A DNA stretch of 64,000 nt from an uncultured Bacteroidales bacterium (GTDB taxonomy: Bacteria > Bacteroidota > Bacteroidia > Bacteroidales > FEN-979). A program made the translations under genes and the position numbers. Shown one piece after another: positions 44,946 through 52,936 of the stretch; position 1 is the stretch's first letter; every line of letters begins with the position of its first letter. The DNA lies in assembly GCA_903877385.1 (NCBI GenBank), contig CAIRDP010000053.1, positions 79,388 through 143,387 on the forward strand, in the 5' to 3' direction. The notes beneath the pieces are model-generated. The model searched no databases and had not been told where the DNA came from. It was given only the letters and a program-made list of their open reading frames with translations.

Positions 44946-46121
44946 ATGCTTCTTAAATGCTTTACTTTTACAGCTAAATCAGAAGGCAATTTGTTTGAAG
45001 AAAATTACGATCTGTCCATTATAGGAGGCGGTCCGGCAGGAACAGCCTGCGCTCTTTCTTTAAAGGAGTCGGGACTGCGGATTGCTTTATTCGACAAGCA
45101 GAAATTCCCGAAAGACAAGGTTTGCGGAGATGCCATACCCGGAGAAGCTATTGAAACCTTAAAGAACATTATCCCGGATTTCGACATTGAGTTCGGGAAG
45201 ATCACACAAAAACTCAGGATCAGGGGATCGGTATTCCATTACAACAACAGGGCGTTTCGGCAGCGTTGGGACAATGAGGCCTATACATGCAGGAGGTTTT
45301 ATTTTGACGAATTTTTATTATCTCAGGTTGCCTCTCAGCCTCTTACCCGCATTTACAGGGGTGAAAATATCGGTGACCTCAGCAGGACACCTGATGGTTT
45401 TATTTTGAGGACAACAGACGGAGGACTGAAAATCAGCTGTCACATGATAGTGGGTTGTGATGGCGTCAACGGTCTTACTTCGAGAATTCTTGGCAGGAAT
45501 ACAATTAGCAGGAAACACCATGTTTCAGCAGTCAGGGCTTATTTCAAAGGAGTTTCAGGGGTTCGTGAAGACCAAACAGAGTTTTATGCCGGAGCGAATT
45601 ACGGCTCAGGGTACTTCTGGATTTTTCCCATTTACGAAGGATTGGTAAATGCCGGGTTTGGTATTTTATCCGATGAAATATTATCCGCAAACATCAATTT
45701 AAAGGAAGCTTTTACAGGCATTTTGCAAGGGAAGGGACCGGTACATAAAAAGTTCAGTTTGGCTGAACAATGCGGCCCGCTTGAAAGCCGGGGGATCCCT
45801 CTTGGCTCATTTAACCCGGTAAGGTCAGGTGAGAGATTTGTTCTTGCCGGCGATGCCGCATCACTCGCTGACCCCCTAAGCGGCGCCGGCATAGGGAATG
45901 CAATTGTAAGCGGGAATGCAGCGGCTGCGCAAGTTTTGAGATGTTTCAGATCAGGAGATTTCAGCAACCAGACAATGAAAGCTTATGATATTGATTTGAA
46001 GAAAAGGCTTGGAATGGAACTCATGAAAAACACAATAATCAGGAAAACCTTTACCAGGTTCCCTTTAATTGCCCATCTTGCTTTTTTATTCGGAGAAAAG
46101 TTCAGCGATCAGATTGGATAA
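44946..46121 (+). CDS. FAD-dependent reductase, geranylgeranyl-reductase family
   Basis: The 391-residue flavoprotein has an N-terminal Rossmann motif GGGPAGTACALSL (about residues 27-39), KDKVCGDAIPGEA as in the family P-x-x-K-x-C-G motif, and the C-terminal FAD motif LAGDAASLADPLSGAGIGNA (about 300-320). The group includes geranylgeranyl reductases and related enzymes that hydrogenate isoprenoid chains or halogenate/oxidise small molecules. Residue 1 is uncertain: the ATG at 44946 gives about 20 residues ahead of the dinucleotide fold. Copies of the interspersed repeat lie on both sides (A at 44873, E at 46130). Confidence 0.85.
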   Translation: MLLKCFTFTAKSEGNLFEENYDLSIIGGGPAGTACALSLKESGLRIALFDKQKFPKDKVCGDAIPGEAIETLKNIIPDFDIEFGKITQKLRIRGSVFHYNNRAFRQRWDNEAYTCRRFYFDEFLLSQVASQPLTRIYRGENIGDLSRTPDGFILRTTDGGLKISCHMIVGCDGVNGLTSRILGRNTISRKHHVSAVRAYFKGVSGVREDQTEFYAGANYGSGYFWIFPIYEGLVNAGFGILSDEILSANINLKEAFTGILQGKGPVHKKFSLAEQCGPLESRGIPLGSFNPVRSGERFVLAGDAASLADPLSGAGIGNAIVSGNAAAAQVLRCFRSGDFSNQTMKAYDIDLKKRLGMELMKNTIIRKTFTRFPLIAHLAFLFGEKFSDQIG

Positions 46122-46129
46122 AACACCCG

Positions 46130-46240
46130 CTTATGCCAGCCTTCGCCTGCTCAGCCTTAGCATCTCATTCGATTGATTGTTAATATTCTAGGGGGGGGGG
46201 GGGGTTAATTAAAATCGGCAAAAAGTGGTCAGATGATCCG
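46130..46240 (-). repeat. interspersed repeat, copy E (inverted), with a G14 tract
   Basis: Read on the minus strand, this has the same order as the other copies: CATC-TGACCACTTTTTGCCG ATTTT, then TAACAATCAAT, GAATGAGATG and GCGAAGGCTGG. A run of 14 consecutive G on the plus strand (46191-46204) interrupts the middle. The copy lies between the FAD reductase and the arsR promoter. Confidence 0.65.
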
Positions 46241-46347
46241 GCTTTTCCAGAGGGGAGTAATACAGTATTTGGTGGAAGGGAAAGTTTCATAATCATCTCA
46301 TTATCTATTCGTAAATTTTCGCAGGTAAGTATTTACAGACAACAAAC

Positions 46348-46367
46348 TTATCGTATATTTGCGATAA
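46348..46367. promoter_or_regulatory. ArsR-like operator overlapping the arsR -7 box
   Basis: TTATCG (46348-46353) and CGATAA (46362-46367) form a 6-bp perfect dyad. The -7 box TATATTTG (46354-46361) is the spacer between the arms. The ATG of arsR is at 46378. A repressor bound here would cover the promoter. A related dyad lies ahead of arsC (50889-50907). Confidence 0.65.
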
Positions 46368-46377
46368 ACAATTTCCA

Positions 46378-46704
46378 ATGGCATATACAAGTACCGATTA
46401 TAAAGAAGATGAAATTCAAATGGCTCGGTTTGCTAAGGCATTGAGCCATCCAGCCAGAATTGCGATTGTCAAACTCCTTGCGTCTATGGACACCTGTTTC
46501 TGTGGCGAGATAGTGGAAGAATTACCAATAGCTCAAGCCACGGTATCCCAGCACCTCAAAGAATTAAAAGAATCAGGTCTGATTCAGGGATGTATCGAAC
46601 CTCCAAAGATCAGGTATTGCATTGAACCAGAGAACTGGAAGAAAGCTCAACAACTGTTTTCAAATTTCTGGCAGCAATCATACTTATCCCAAATTGAAAA
46701 ATAG
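46378..46704 (+). CDS. arsR: ArsR-family metalloregulatory repressor
   Basis: A 108-residue winged-helix repressor: HPARIAIVKLLASMDTCFCG, EIVEELPIAQATVSQHLKEL and KESGLIQGCIEPPKIRYCIE. The pair Cys40-x-Cys42 (DTCFCGE) sits in the DNA-binding region at the position of the arsenite-binding CxC of classical ArsR, and Cys77 and Cys86 could complete the site. In the absence of arsenite it should repress the operon from the dyad at 46348-46367. It is the first gene of a run of eight arsenic-related genes. Confidence 0.93.
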   Translation: MAYTSTDYKEDEIQMARFAKALSHPARIAIVKLLASMDTCFCGEIVEELPIAQATVSQHLKELKESGLIQGCIEPPKIRYCIEPENWKKAQQLFSNFWQQSYLSQIEK

Positions 46705-46709
46705 AAGTT

Positions 46710-46949
46710 ATGGTCATCAAAGTACTTGGCACTGGTTGTGCCAAATGTAAGATGCTTGAAAATCGCACAAGGGAAGCTGTATCTGAACTTGGAATTGATA
46801 TCGAAGTGGTCAAAGTAGATGATATTGCGAAAATTATAGAATACAAGGTAATCAGAACCCCCGCACTTGTGATAGATGAAACAATGGTTATGAATGGGAA
46901 AGTCATATCAGTCTCAGAAATAAAAACTCTTATTCAGCAGAATATTTAA
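46710..46949 (+). CDS. small thioredoxin-fold protein (CxxC)
   Basis: The 79-residue protein is a minimal thioredoxin/glutaredoxin-like fold with an N-terminal active site GTGCAKCKML (Cys10, Cys13), a central VVKVDDIAKIIEYKVIRTPA with the cis-proline of TPA, and a short C-terminal helix. It belongs to the small redox disulfide proteins found in archaea and in arsenic operons. It probably passes electrons to ArsC or another thiol enzyme of the cluster. It starts five bases after arsR. Confidence 0.85.
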   Translation: MVIKVLGTGCAKCKMLENRTREAVSELGIDIEVVKVDDIAKIIEYKVIRTPALVIDETMVMNGKVISVSEIKTLIQQNI

Positions 46950-46972
46950 CAAACAAAGTAAATTTTCAATCC

Positions 46973-47383
46973 ATGAAAAGGATATTTTACACAACATTGA
47001 CTATAAGCCTTCTTCTTTTAGGTTCATTTCTTATGGCTCAAACCCCAACTCAAAAATTGGATGTAATCTATTTTCACGCCACAAGAAGATGTCCGACCTG
47101 TATGGCAATTGAAGAGAATACAAGAAAAACATTGGACACCTATTTCTCAAATCAACTGAAAAACGGGACGATTAAACTGACTGTCATCAATGTTGATGAA
47201 GATAAAAACAAAGCCATTGCGGAGAAATATGAGGTGACAGGGTCGGCACTTTTCCTGACTAAGACCAGTAATGGAAAGCAAAGCAAGAAGGACATGACCG
47301 ATTTTGCTTTCTCCTATGCACGGAATAACCCGGACAAGTTTATTTCTGATCTCAAAGATAAAATCAATGAACTTTTGAAGTAG
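46973..47383 (+). CDS. ArsF-like exported thioredoxin-fold protein
   Basis: A 136-residue protein with a signal peptide (LTISLLLLGSFLMAQ) and a thioredoxin-like domain carrying FHATRRCPTCMAIEENT with Cys40/Cys43. It matches the protein family annotated as nitrophenyl compound nitroreductase subunit ArsF, described from an arsEFG cluster that handles nitro-phenylarsonates. The gene lies 23 bases after the small thioredoxin and five bases before the ArsG-like permease, as in other Bacteroidota ars operons. No arsE partner is visible, so a general redox role for arsenicals is as likely as nitroreduction. Confidence 0.8.
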   Translation: MKRIFYTTLTISLLLLGSFLMAQTPTQKLDVIYFHATRRCPTCMAIEENTRKTLDTYFSNQLKNGTIKLTVINVDEDKNKAIAEKYEVTGSALFLTKTSNGKQSKKDMTDFAFSYARNNPDKFISDLKDKINELLK

Positions 47384-47388
47384 CGGTC

Positions 47389-48102
47389 ATGGAATATCTC
47401 CAGAACTTATTAGATTCCACCCAACTCCCAATATTATCGGCATTCATTCTTGGGATTATGACGGCCATCAGTCCCTGTCCCCTTGCTACGAATATTACAG
47501 CCACCGCTTACATTAGCAAGGAAATAGAGAACAGGAGGATGGTTTTCTTCAGTGGTCTAATTTACACCGTTGGCAGGGCATTCAGTTATATCCTGCTTGG
47601 TGTCATTTTGTTTTTTGGAGCAAGCAAATTTCACATTGCAAGGTTTCTTCAATCAAACGGGGAAAAGTACATCGGTGTTCTCTTGCTGGTCGTTGGGATT
47701 CTGATGTTGGATTTTATAAATTTTGGAAGATTTTCATTGAATAACCTGACCGATAGCCTTACCCGGAAGTTGAAGTTAAACAGTTTGTGGGGGTCATTTT
47801 TACTGGGATGCCTGTTTGCTCTTGCCTTCTGCCCATACAGTGGGGTTCTCTACTTTGGAATGTTGATTCCAATGACCCTTACCAGTAAATTCGGAATCCT
47901 ATTACCATTGGTATTCGCCATCGCCACGGGATTACCTGTCATCATCATCGCTTATATCATCGCTTTCAGTATCTCTTCAGTGGGAAATTTCTACAACCGG
48001 ATAAAGGTGTTTGAATTATGGCTCAGGAGAATAGTCGCCGTGGTCTTCATTCTTAGTGGCCTTTACTTTATACTTATTTACTTTGTCAAACTTCCTATTT
48101 AA
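47389..48102 (+). CDS. ArsG-like permease, CcdA/DsbD-type membrane protein
   Basis: The 237-residue protein has six to seven helices in the CcdA/DsbD transmembrane pattern, with one conserved cysteine in each half: GIMTAISPCPLATNITATAY (Cys30) and LALAFCPYSGVLYFGM. These cysteine-proline sites shuttle electrons across the membrane in CcdA. The subgroup is annotated as aromatic aminobenzylarsenical efflux permease ArsG. Coupling with the exported CxxC protein upstream suggests either arsenical export or electron supply to it. Its stop overlaps a TAATG with a small Cys-rich frame that follows. Confidence 0.82.
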   Translation: MEYLQNLLDSTQLPILSAFILGIMTAISPCPLATNITATAYISKEIENRRMVFFSGLIYTVGRAFSYILLGVILFFGASKFHIARFLQSNGEKYIGVLLLVVGILMLDFINFGRFSLNNLTDSLTRKLKLNSLWGSFLLGCLFALAFCPYSGVLYFGMLIPMTLTSKFGILLPLVFAIATGLPVIIIAYIIAFSISSVGNFYNRIKVFELWLRRIVAVVFILSGLYFILIYFVKLPI

Positions 48103-48234
48103 TGTGTAAGGGATGTATTAAGTTTTACCGGTCTTGCTGAATGTATGAAAGATGGATTACCAATCAAAGCAGGGAAATATCAACCATTAAACGGCCCCTG
48201 TCCTTGTATGATAACACCAAGAGAGAAAAAGTAA
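48102..48234 (+). pseudogene. small Cys-rich ORF interrupted by one base
   Basis: The ATG at 48102 overlaps the arsG-like stop (TAATG). It reads MCKGCIKF and then stops after 12 codons. Removing one T from the TTTT run near codon 8 gives a continuous 43-codon frame: MCKGCIKFTGLAECMKDGLP followed by IKAGKYQPLNGPCPCMITPR EKK and TAA at 48232-48234. It holds five cysteines (CKGC, C14, CPC). Overlap coupling and the cysteine pattern suggest a real small protein of the arsenic operon, possibly a metal(loid) binder. The break is either a true mutation or a homopolymer sequencing error. I recognise no family. Confidence 0.5.
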
Positions 48235-48266
48235 CATTGTTTGTTAACCTATAAATCAATCGAAAT

Positions 48267-49073
48267 ATGAATATTCACAAGAAAGACATCAAAGAGATTG
48301 TCAAAGATAAATACAGCCAGATAGCCCTTCAATCCAAGAAAGAAAATGAAACATCCTGTTGTGGGGCTGGTGGATGCTGTGAGGTTGACTATACCATCTT
48401 TAGTGAAAACTATGAAAAGTTGGATGGGTATAACCCCGATGCAGACCTTGGACTCGGATGTGGAATACCTACCCAGTTTGCTCAAATAAAAAAGGGAGAT
48501 ACAGTTCTGGACTTAGGTTCAGGAGCAGGAAACGATTGTTTCGTGGCTCGTGCTATTGTTGGGGAAACAGGAAAGGTTCTTGGACTGGATTTCAGTGACA
48601 CAATGCTTGAAAAGGCAAGGGAGAATGTAAAAAAACTGGGTTTTACCAATGTCGAATTTGTTAAAGGGGATATTGAGGCAATACCTGTTTCTTCAGGTTC
48701 AATCGATGTCGTTGTGAGTAACTGCGTCCTGAATCTTGTTCCTGATAAGAGCAAAGCCTTCTCGGAAATATCCCGGATACTGAAAAAGGATGGTCACTTC
48801 AGTATCTCTGATGTCGTGATAAAAGGGACTTTACCAAAAGGATTGAAAGATGATGCCGTTATGTATGCCGGTTGTGTGTCGGGTGCTATTCAAAAGGATG
48901 AATATCTGGAAATCATCAATCAAACAGGATTCAACACTGTGACGGTAAACAAGGAAAAAGAAATAGAACTACCTGGAGAACTACTGCTGAACTACATGAA
49001 TGAAGAAGAATTTGGTGAGTTTAAAAAGAAGAACATCGGGATTTTCAGTATCACTGTAACCGCAAAAAAATAA
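48267..49073 (+). CDS. arsM: arsenite S-adenosylmethionine methyltransferase
   Basis: The 268-residue class I methyltransferase begins with a cysteine cluster ETSCCGAGGCCEVDY (Cys31, 32, 37, 38), then GLGCGIPT (Cys65), the SAM motif LDLGSGAGND (81-90), SNCVLNL (Cys153) and AGCVSGA (Cys203). The spacing of 50 residues between the last two matches the arsenite-ligand pair of characterised ArsM enzymes. It converts As(III) stepwise to methylated species, which can volatilise. It is 165 bases behind the ArsG-like gene, the space being taken by the Cys-rich small frame, and six bases ahead of acr3. Confidence 0.95.
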   Translation: MNIHKKDIKEIVKDKYSQIALQSKKENETSCCGAGGCCEVDYTIFSENYEKLDGYNPDADLGLGCGIPTQFAQIKKGDTVLDLGSGAGNDCFVARAIVGETGKVLGLDFSDTMLEKARENVKKLGFTNVEFVKGDIEAIPVSSGSIDVVVSNCVLNLVPDKSKAFSEISRILKKDGHFSISDVVIKGTLPKGLKDDAVMYAGCVSGAIQKDEYLEIINQTGFNTVTVNKEKEIELPGELLLNYMNEEEFGEFKKKNIGIFSITVTAKK

Positions 49074-49079
49074 GTTAAT

Positions 49080-50132
49080 ATGAGCCCTTCAGATAAACGA
49101 CTCTCATTCTTAGACAGATTCCTGACTTTGTGGATATTCCTTGCCATGTTCATTGGCGTATTTACAGGATACCTGTTTCCACCAATTGTCGGCTTTTGGA
49201 ACAAGTTTCAGGTCGGAACTACAAATATCCCGATAGCAATCGGGCTGATACTGATGATGTATCCTCCGCTGGCAAAGGTCAGGTATGAAGAACTGGGGGA
49301 TGTGTTCAGAAATGTTAAAATTCTTACAGTTTCATTAATCCAGAACTGGATTATCGGCCCCATTTTCATGTTCCTGCTTGCTATCATTTTCCTTCGGGGA
49401 TATCCTGAGTACATGGCCGGGTTAATCCTGATTGGACTGGCAAGATGTATCGCCATGGTCATCGTTTGGAATGACCTTGCTAAGGGAGACCGGGAATACT
49501 GTGCCGGTTTGGTGGCATTTAACTCTATCTTTCAGGTTCTGTTCTTTTCGATCTACGCTTACATCTTTCTGACCGTTTTTCCGTCGTGGCTTGGGCTGAA
49601 AACATTTGCTGTTGACATAACCATCGGTCAGATTGCCAAAAGCGTGTTCATTTACCTTGGAATTCCTTTTATCGCTGGTATTTTCACACGATTCAGTCTT
49701 ATCAGGTTAAAAAACAAGGACTGGTACGAAAGAAAATTCATTCCGAAAATCAGCCCGATTACACTGATTGCCTTGCTTTTCACAATCATTGTCATGTTCT
49801 CTTTAAAAGGAGAATACATTGTTAAAATTCCATTGGATGTTGTTCGTATTGCGATGCCACTTGTCGTTTACTTTGTAGTAATGTTTATAGTTTCTTTCTT
49901 TATCGGGAAAAGGGTCGGGGCTGGATATCAGAAAACGGCAACCCTTTCTTTCACCGCTGCAAGTAATAATTTTGAGTTGGCGATAGCGGTTGCAGTTGCT
50001 GTATTTGGTATCAATTCAGGAGTCGCTTTTACTGCTGTGATTGGACCACTTGTTGAAGTGCCTGTATTGATCAGTCTGGTTAATGTATCATTCTTCTTTC
50101 AACGGAAGTATTTTACAAAAGAAATAGGCTAA
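49080..50132 (+). CDS. acr3: ACR3-family arsenite efflux permease
   Basis: A 350-residue, ten-helix transporter with the ACR3 signature [20 protein letters not shown], in which the conserved cysteine required for arsenite transport is present, and [18 protein letters not shown] in the second half. It exports trivalent arsenite using the proton gradient. Start ATG at 49080, six bases after arsM. This is the main resistance determinant of the cluster. Confidence 0.96.
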   Translation: MSPSDKRLSFLDRFLTLWIFLAMFIGVFTGYLFPPIVGFWNKFQVGTTNIPIAIGLILMMYPPLAKVRYEELGDVFRNVKILTVSLIQNWIIGPIFMFLLAIIFLRGYPEYMAGLILIGLARCIAMVIVWNDLAKGDREYCAGLVAFNSIFQVLFFSIYAYIFLTVFPSWLGLKTFAVDITIGQIAKSVFIYLGIPFIAGIFTRFSLIRLKNKDWYERKFIPKISPITLIALLFTIIVMFSLKGEYIVKIPLDVVRIAMPLVVYFVVMFIVSFFIGKRVGAGYQKTATLSFTAASNNFELAIAVAVAVFGINSGVAFTAVIGPLVEVPVLISLVNVSFFFQRKYFTKEIG

Positions 50133-50135
50133 GTG

Positions 50136-50834
50136 ATGGAAAACAAAACAGGTTGTCTGATTTGCGGTGAAAACTTGGTTTACCAATCGGATTACAAGAC
50201 ATTGGATTGTTATTTCTGCAAGGGAACATTTCAATCTAATGTTACTTGTTTAAATAATCATTATGTATGCGATAAGTGTCATTCTCAATCGGGGATTGAA
50301 CTGATTGAAACCTATTGTCTCAATTCAAAATCTGTCAATCCGATTGAGATGGCGACCGAAATTATGCATAGTGAGAAAATTAAAATGCATGGCCCTGAAC
50401 ATCACTTCCTTGTCCCGGCAGTCCTGATTTCATCCTATTGTAATGCTGTAAACGATGAATCGAAACCTCTAAAACTCGAAACAGCACGAAAACGGGCAGA
50501 AAAGATACTTGGTGGTTTCTGTGGTACTCATGGGAATTGTGGAGCCGGTGTCGGTACAGGGATTTTTATCAGTGTAATCACCCATTCCACCCCCCTTGCT
50601 AAAGAGGAATGGAGTTTAAGTAACCTGATGACCGGTAAAAGCCTTATATCTATTGCCAGTCATGGAGGCCCCCGATGCTGTAAAAGGGATGTATACCTTT
50701 CAATTTTGGAATCCATTCAATTTCTGAAGAAAAAGTTTGATGTTTCACTGGATTCATCAAAAGTAAAATGTCAATTCACGGATAACAACAAGGAATGTCT
50801 AAAAACCTCTTGTTTATTCTATCCGATTTTATGA
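50136..50834 (+). CDS. DUF5714-domain protein with zinc-ribbon-like Cys pairs
   Basis: The 232-residue protein opens with several Cys-x2-Cys pairs (CLICGENLVY, CYFCKGTF, CDKCHSQSG) and continues with the DUF5714 domain: KMHGPEHHFLVPAVLISSYC, AEKILGGFCGTHGNCGAGVG and SHGGPRCCKRDVYLSI. It ends with C-x-C-like LKTSCLFYP. The family recurs next to methyltransferases and arsenic genes and has no established function; the many cysteines suggest metal or metalloid binding. A GTG one codon earlier is possible, but the ATG at 50136, three bases after acr3, is preferred. Confidence 0.85.
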   Translation: MENKTGCLICGENLVYQSDYKTLDCYFCKGTFQSNVTCLNNHYVCDKCHSQSGIELIETYCLNSKSVNPIEMATEIMHSEKIKMHGPEHHFLVPAVLISSYCNAVNDESKPLKLETARKRAEKILGGFCGTHGNCGAGVGTGIFISVITHSTPLAKEEWSLSNLMTGKSLISIASHGGPRCCKRDVYLSILESIQFLKKKFDVSLDSSKVKCQFTDNNKECLKTSCLFYPIL

Positions 50835-50888
50835 CAGGTAGTTTATTTAATAATTAGTTAACACGAGTTCCGTAACCAGCTTTGTTGA

Positions 50889-50907
50889 TTATCGTACTTT
50901 TACGATG
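50889..50907. promoter_or_regulatory. ArsR-like operator and promoter ahead of arsC
   Basis: ATCGTA (50891-50896) and TACGAT (50901-50906) form a 6-bp perfect dyad around CTTT. The sequence TTATCGTA matches the left half-site of the arsR operator (46348-46355). TACTTTTA inside it is a weak -7 box. The arsC ATG is 27 bases downstream, so arsC probably has its own ArsR-controlled promoter. Confidence 0.55.
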
Positions 50908-50931
50908 GGAATGTTAACAAAATAATAGTCA

Positions 50932-51360
50932 ATGGAAAAGATAAAAGTTCTATTCGTTTGTATTCACAATTCAGCCCGAAGCCAAATGGCCGAAGCCTTA
51001 CTAAATCAATTAGCAGGAGACAAATTTGAAGCAACCAGTGCCGGTTTGGAAAAAGGTACTCTGAACCCTCTTGCAGTCAGTGTCATGTCGGAGGTTGGGA
51101 TAGACATTTCAAAAAATCAGACAAAGGATGTTTTCGATTTTTATAAGAATGGTCATCTTTTCAATTATGTAATCACCGTGTGTGACGCGGCTAATTCTGA
51201 ACGATGTCCAATTTTTCCAAGTGCTTCCAAAACTCTTCATTGGTCATTTGAAGACCCTTCATCACTTACAGGAACAAACGATGAAAAGCTGGAGAAGACA
51301 AGACTGGTCAGGAATGAGATTGAATTGGAAATCAAGAGGTTTATCGAATCCTTGTCCTGA
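50932..51360 (+). CDS. arsC: arsenate reductase, thioredoxin-coupled (LMW-phosphatase type)
   Basis: The 142-residue enzyme has the phosphatase-like P-loop [17 protein letters not shown] with Cys10-x5-Arg16, and the two further redox cysteines Cys84 and Cys92 ([14 protein letters not shown]). This is the triple-cysteine arrangement of the S. aureus type ArsC, which is recharged by thioredoxin. It reduces arsenate to arsenite, which Acr3 then exports and ArsM methylates. A 97-base gap with an ArsR-like dyad separates it from the DUF5714 gene. Confidence 0.95.
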   Translation: MEKIKVLFVCIHNSARSQMAEALLNQLAGDKFEATSAGLEKGTLNPLAVSVMSEVGIDISKNQTKDVFDFYKNGHLFNYVITVCDAANSERCPIFPSASKTLHWSFEDPSSLTGTNDEKLEKTRLVRNEIELEIKRFIESLS

Positions 51361-51430
51361 GATTTTCAAAATCATATAAGTTGCTGGTTGTTTTTATTGA
51401 GGAAATAGAAGGATTGCATTAACTGGACGG

Positions 51431-51549
51431 GCTGGCGTCAGTGACAACCATCTGCAGATTCTTATTGACCACTTTACCATTTTAACTATCAATAAAATGA
51501 GATGGTCAGACCGTTCCGGCGAAGGCTGGTCAATGCCGGCATCTCTTCC
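51431..51549 (+). repeat. interspersed repeat, copy B (direct, full length)
   Basis: Sequence order: GGCGTCAGTGACAACCATCT, CTTATTGACCACTTTACCAT, TATCAATAAAATGAGATGGT, CCGTTCCGGCGAAGGCTGGT, ending in a CTCTTCC. It lies between arsC and the YczE/kinase fusion. TTATTGA and TCAATAA are inverted arms. Confidence 0.7.
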
Positions 51550-51613
51550 AATTCAGGGGCTGTATGGGATAATGGGCAGCCCCTGGTATTATTAAAATCA
51601 AGCTCTTTATTGC

Positions 51614-51621
51614 TACATTTG
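51614..51621 (+). promoter_or_regulatory. Bacteroidota -7 box (TACATTTG)
   Basis: TACATTTG matches TAnnTTTG and lies 25 bases before the ATG at 51647. Confidence 0.5.
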
Positions 51622-51646
51622 GGCGACTTGACCATGAAATGTTGTC

Positions 51647-52936
51647 ATGAAAACTAAAGGACTGTTTAGACGAAGCATCGTACTGCTTACAGGCCTGTTC
51701 ATCCTCACCCTGGGCATTGCCCTGTCGGTAAAGGCAAACTTGGGCACCTCGCCAGTTTCAAGCAATCCCTATGTTTACAGCCTTGGTTTCCCTCTCACGA
51801 TGGGGATGTTCACCGTGATCCTGAATATTATTTTTATTCTTTTGCAGATGGCTTTGCTGCGCAAGGACTACCAGTGGATACAACTCCTGCAGTTGCCGGT
51901 TGCCATGGTTTTCGGGGCTTTCACCGACCTGGCCCTTTACCTTGTTTCTTCGAACGTGCATGTGTCGAATTACCTGCTCCAATGGCTGTTTTGCATCCTG
52001 AGCATCGCTTTGGTTGCCTTGGGAGTTTACCTGCAGGTGAAGGCGAAAGTGATCTATCTTGCCGGGGAGGGTTTATGCCTGGCCATCTCTAAAACCTTTC
52101 ACGTTGAATTCGGAAAGGTGAAAGTAGGGCTCGATTGTACATTGGTTGCAATCGGGATCATCAGCTCTTTCATTTTTCTGCACGAACTGAGGGGCATTCG
52201 CGAGGGAACAATAGCCGCGGCATTGCTGGTAGGCACCACGGTAAGACTCTATAGCAGGAAGCTGAAATTCCTTGATCCTTTGCTAGGCGAAAAAGAACCT
52301 GATGTAACAGAGACCAGGATATCATCCGCAGACCTTAAAAAGAATCTTATCATCACCATCGCCCGGGAATTCGGCAGCGGCGGACATGAGATCGGGCAGA
52401 TCGTGGCGAAGGCGCTCGATATCCCTTTTTACGACAAGGAACTGATAGACCTGTCGGCAAAAGAAGGCCGGCTGTCACCCGAATATGTTAAGGCCCATGA
52501 ACAGAAACTCAAGAACAGCCTGCTGTTCGAGCTGATCGAACAGAATTATGCCTATGTGGAAGGGGAAAGGTCGGCGCTTGACACCCTGTTCGAGGCCCAG
52601 AGCAAGGTCATATGGGATATAAGTGAGAAAGGTTCCTGTGTGATTGTAGGGCGTTGCGCAGATGTTATCCTGGAGGAGCATCCAGGGTGTTTCACTGTAT
52701 TTATTCATGCTCCTAAGGAATTCAGGCTGCAACGGATCATCCATGAATATGGCCTCAGCCCTGAGAATGGAGGCAAAGAGATGGCAAGGATTGACAGGGA
52801 AAGGGTGAATTATTGCAGGCATTACACGTATATAACCAGGGGAAAGCCCGGGAGTTATAATCTCAGCATCGACAGTTCAGTATCAGGTATTGAGAATGCG
52901 GCAAAGATGATCATAGATGCTTTAAACAAAGGATGA
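51647..52936 (+). CDS. fusion of a YczE-like membrane domain and a cytidylate-kinase-like domain
   Basis: The 429-residue protein joins two usually separate parts. Residues 1-205 form about six helices of the YczE/DUF6198 type (LTLGIALSVKANLGTSPVSS, VIYLAGEGLCLAISKTFHVE, IREGTIAAALLVGTTVRLYS). After a short linker, residues 232-429 are a cytidylate-kinase-like domain with P-loop REFGSGGHEIGQIVAKALDI (240-259), FYDKELIDLSAKEGRLSPEY, CVIVGRCADVIL and RLQRIIHEYGLSPENGGKEM. The soluble domain of this type (PF13189-like) has no firmly known substrate. GC content is higher than in the arsenic cluster just before it. Confidence 0.85.
   Translation: MKTKGLFRRSIVLLTGLFILTLGIALSVKANLGTSPVSSNPYVYSLGFPLTMGMFTVILNIIFILLQMALLRKDYQWIQLLQLPVAMVFGAFTDLALYLVSSNVHVSNYLLQWLFCILSIALVALGVYLQVKAKVIYLAGEGLCLAISKTFHVEFGKVKVGLDCTLVAIGIISSFIFLHELRGIREGTIAAALLVGTTVRLYSRKLKFLDPLLGEKEPDVTETRISSADLKKNLIITIAREFGSGGHEIGQIVAKALDIPFYDKELIDLSAKEGRLSPEYVKAHEQKLKNSLLFELIEQNYAYVEGERSALDTLFEAQSKVIWDISEKGSCVIVGRCADVILEEHPGCFTVFIHAPKEFRLQRIIHEYGLSPENGGKEMARIDRERVNYCRHYTYITRGKPGSYNLSIDSSVSGIENAAKMIIDALNKG

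Noticed and set aside
50133..50135. GTG start for the DUF5714 protein
   Set aside because: An ATG follows directly and is the more usual start; the difference is one residue.
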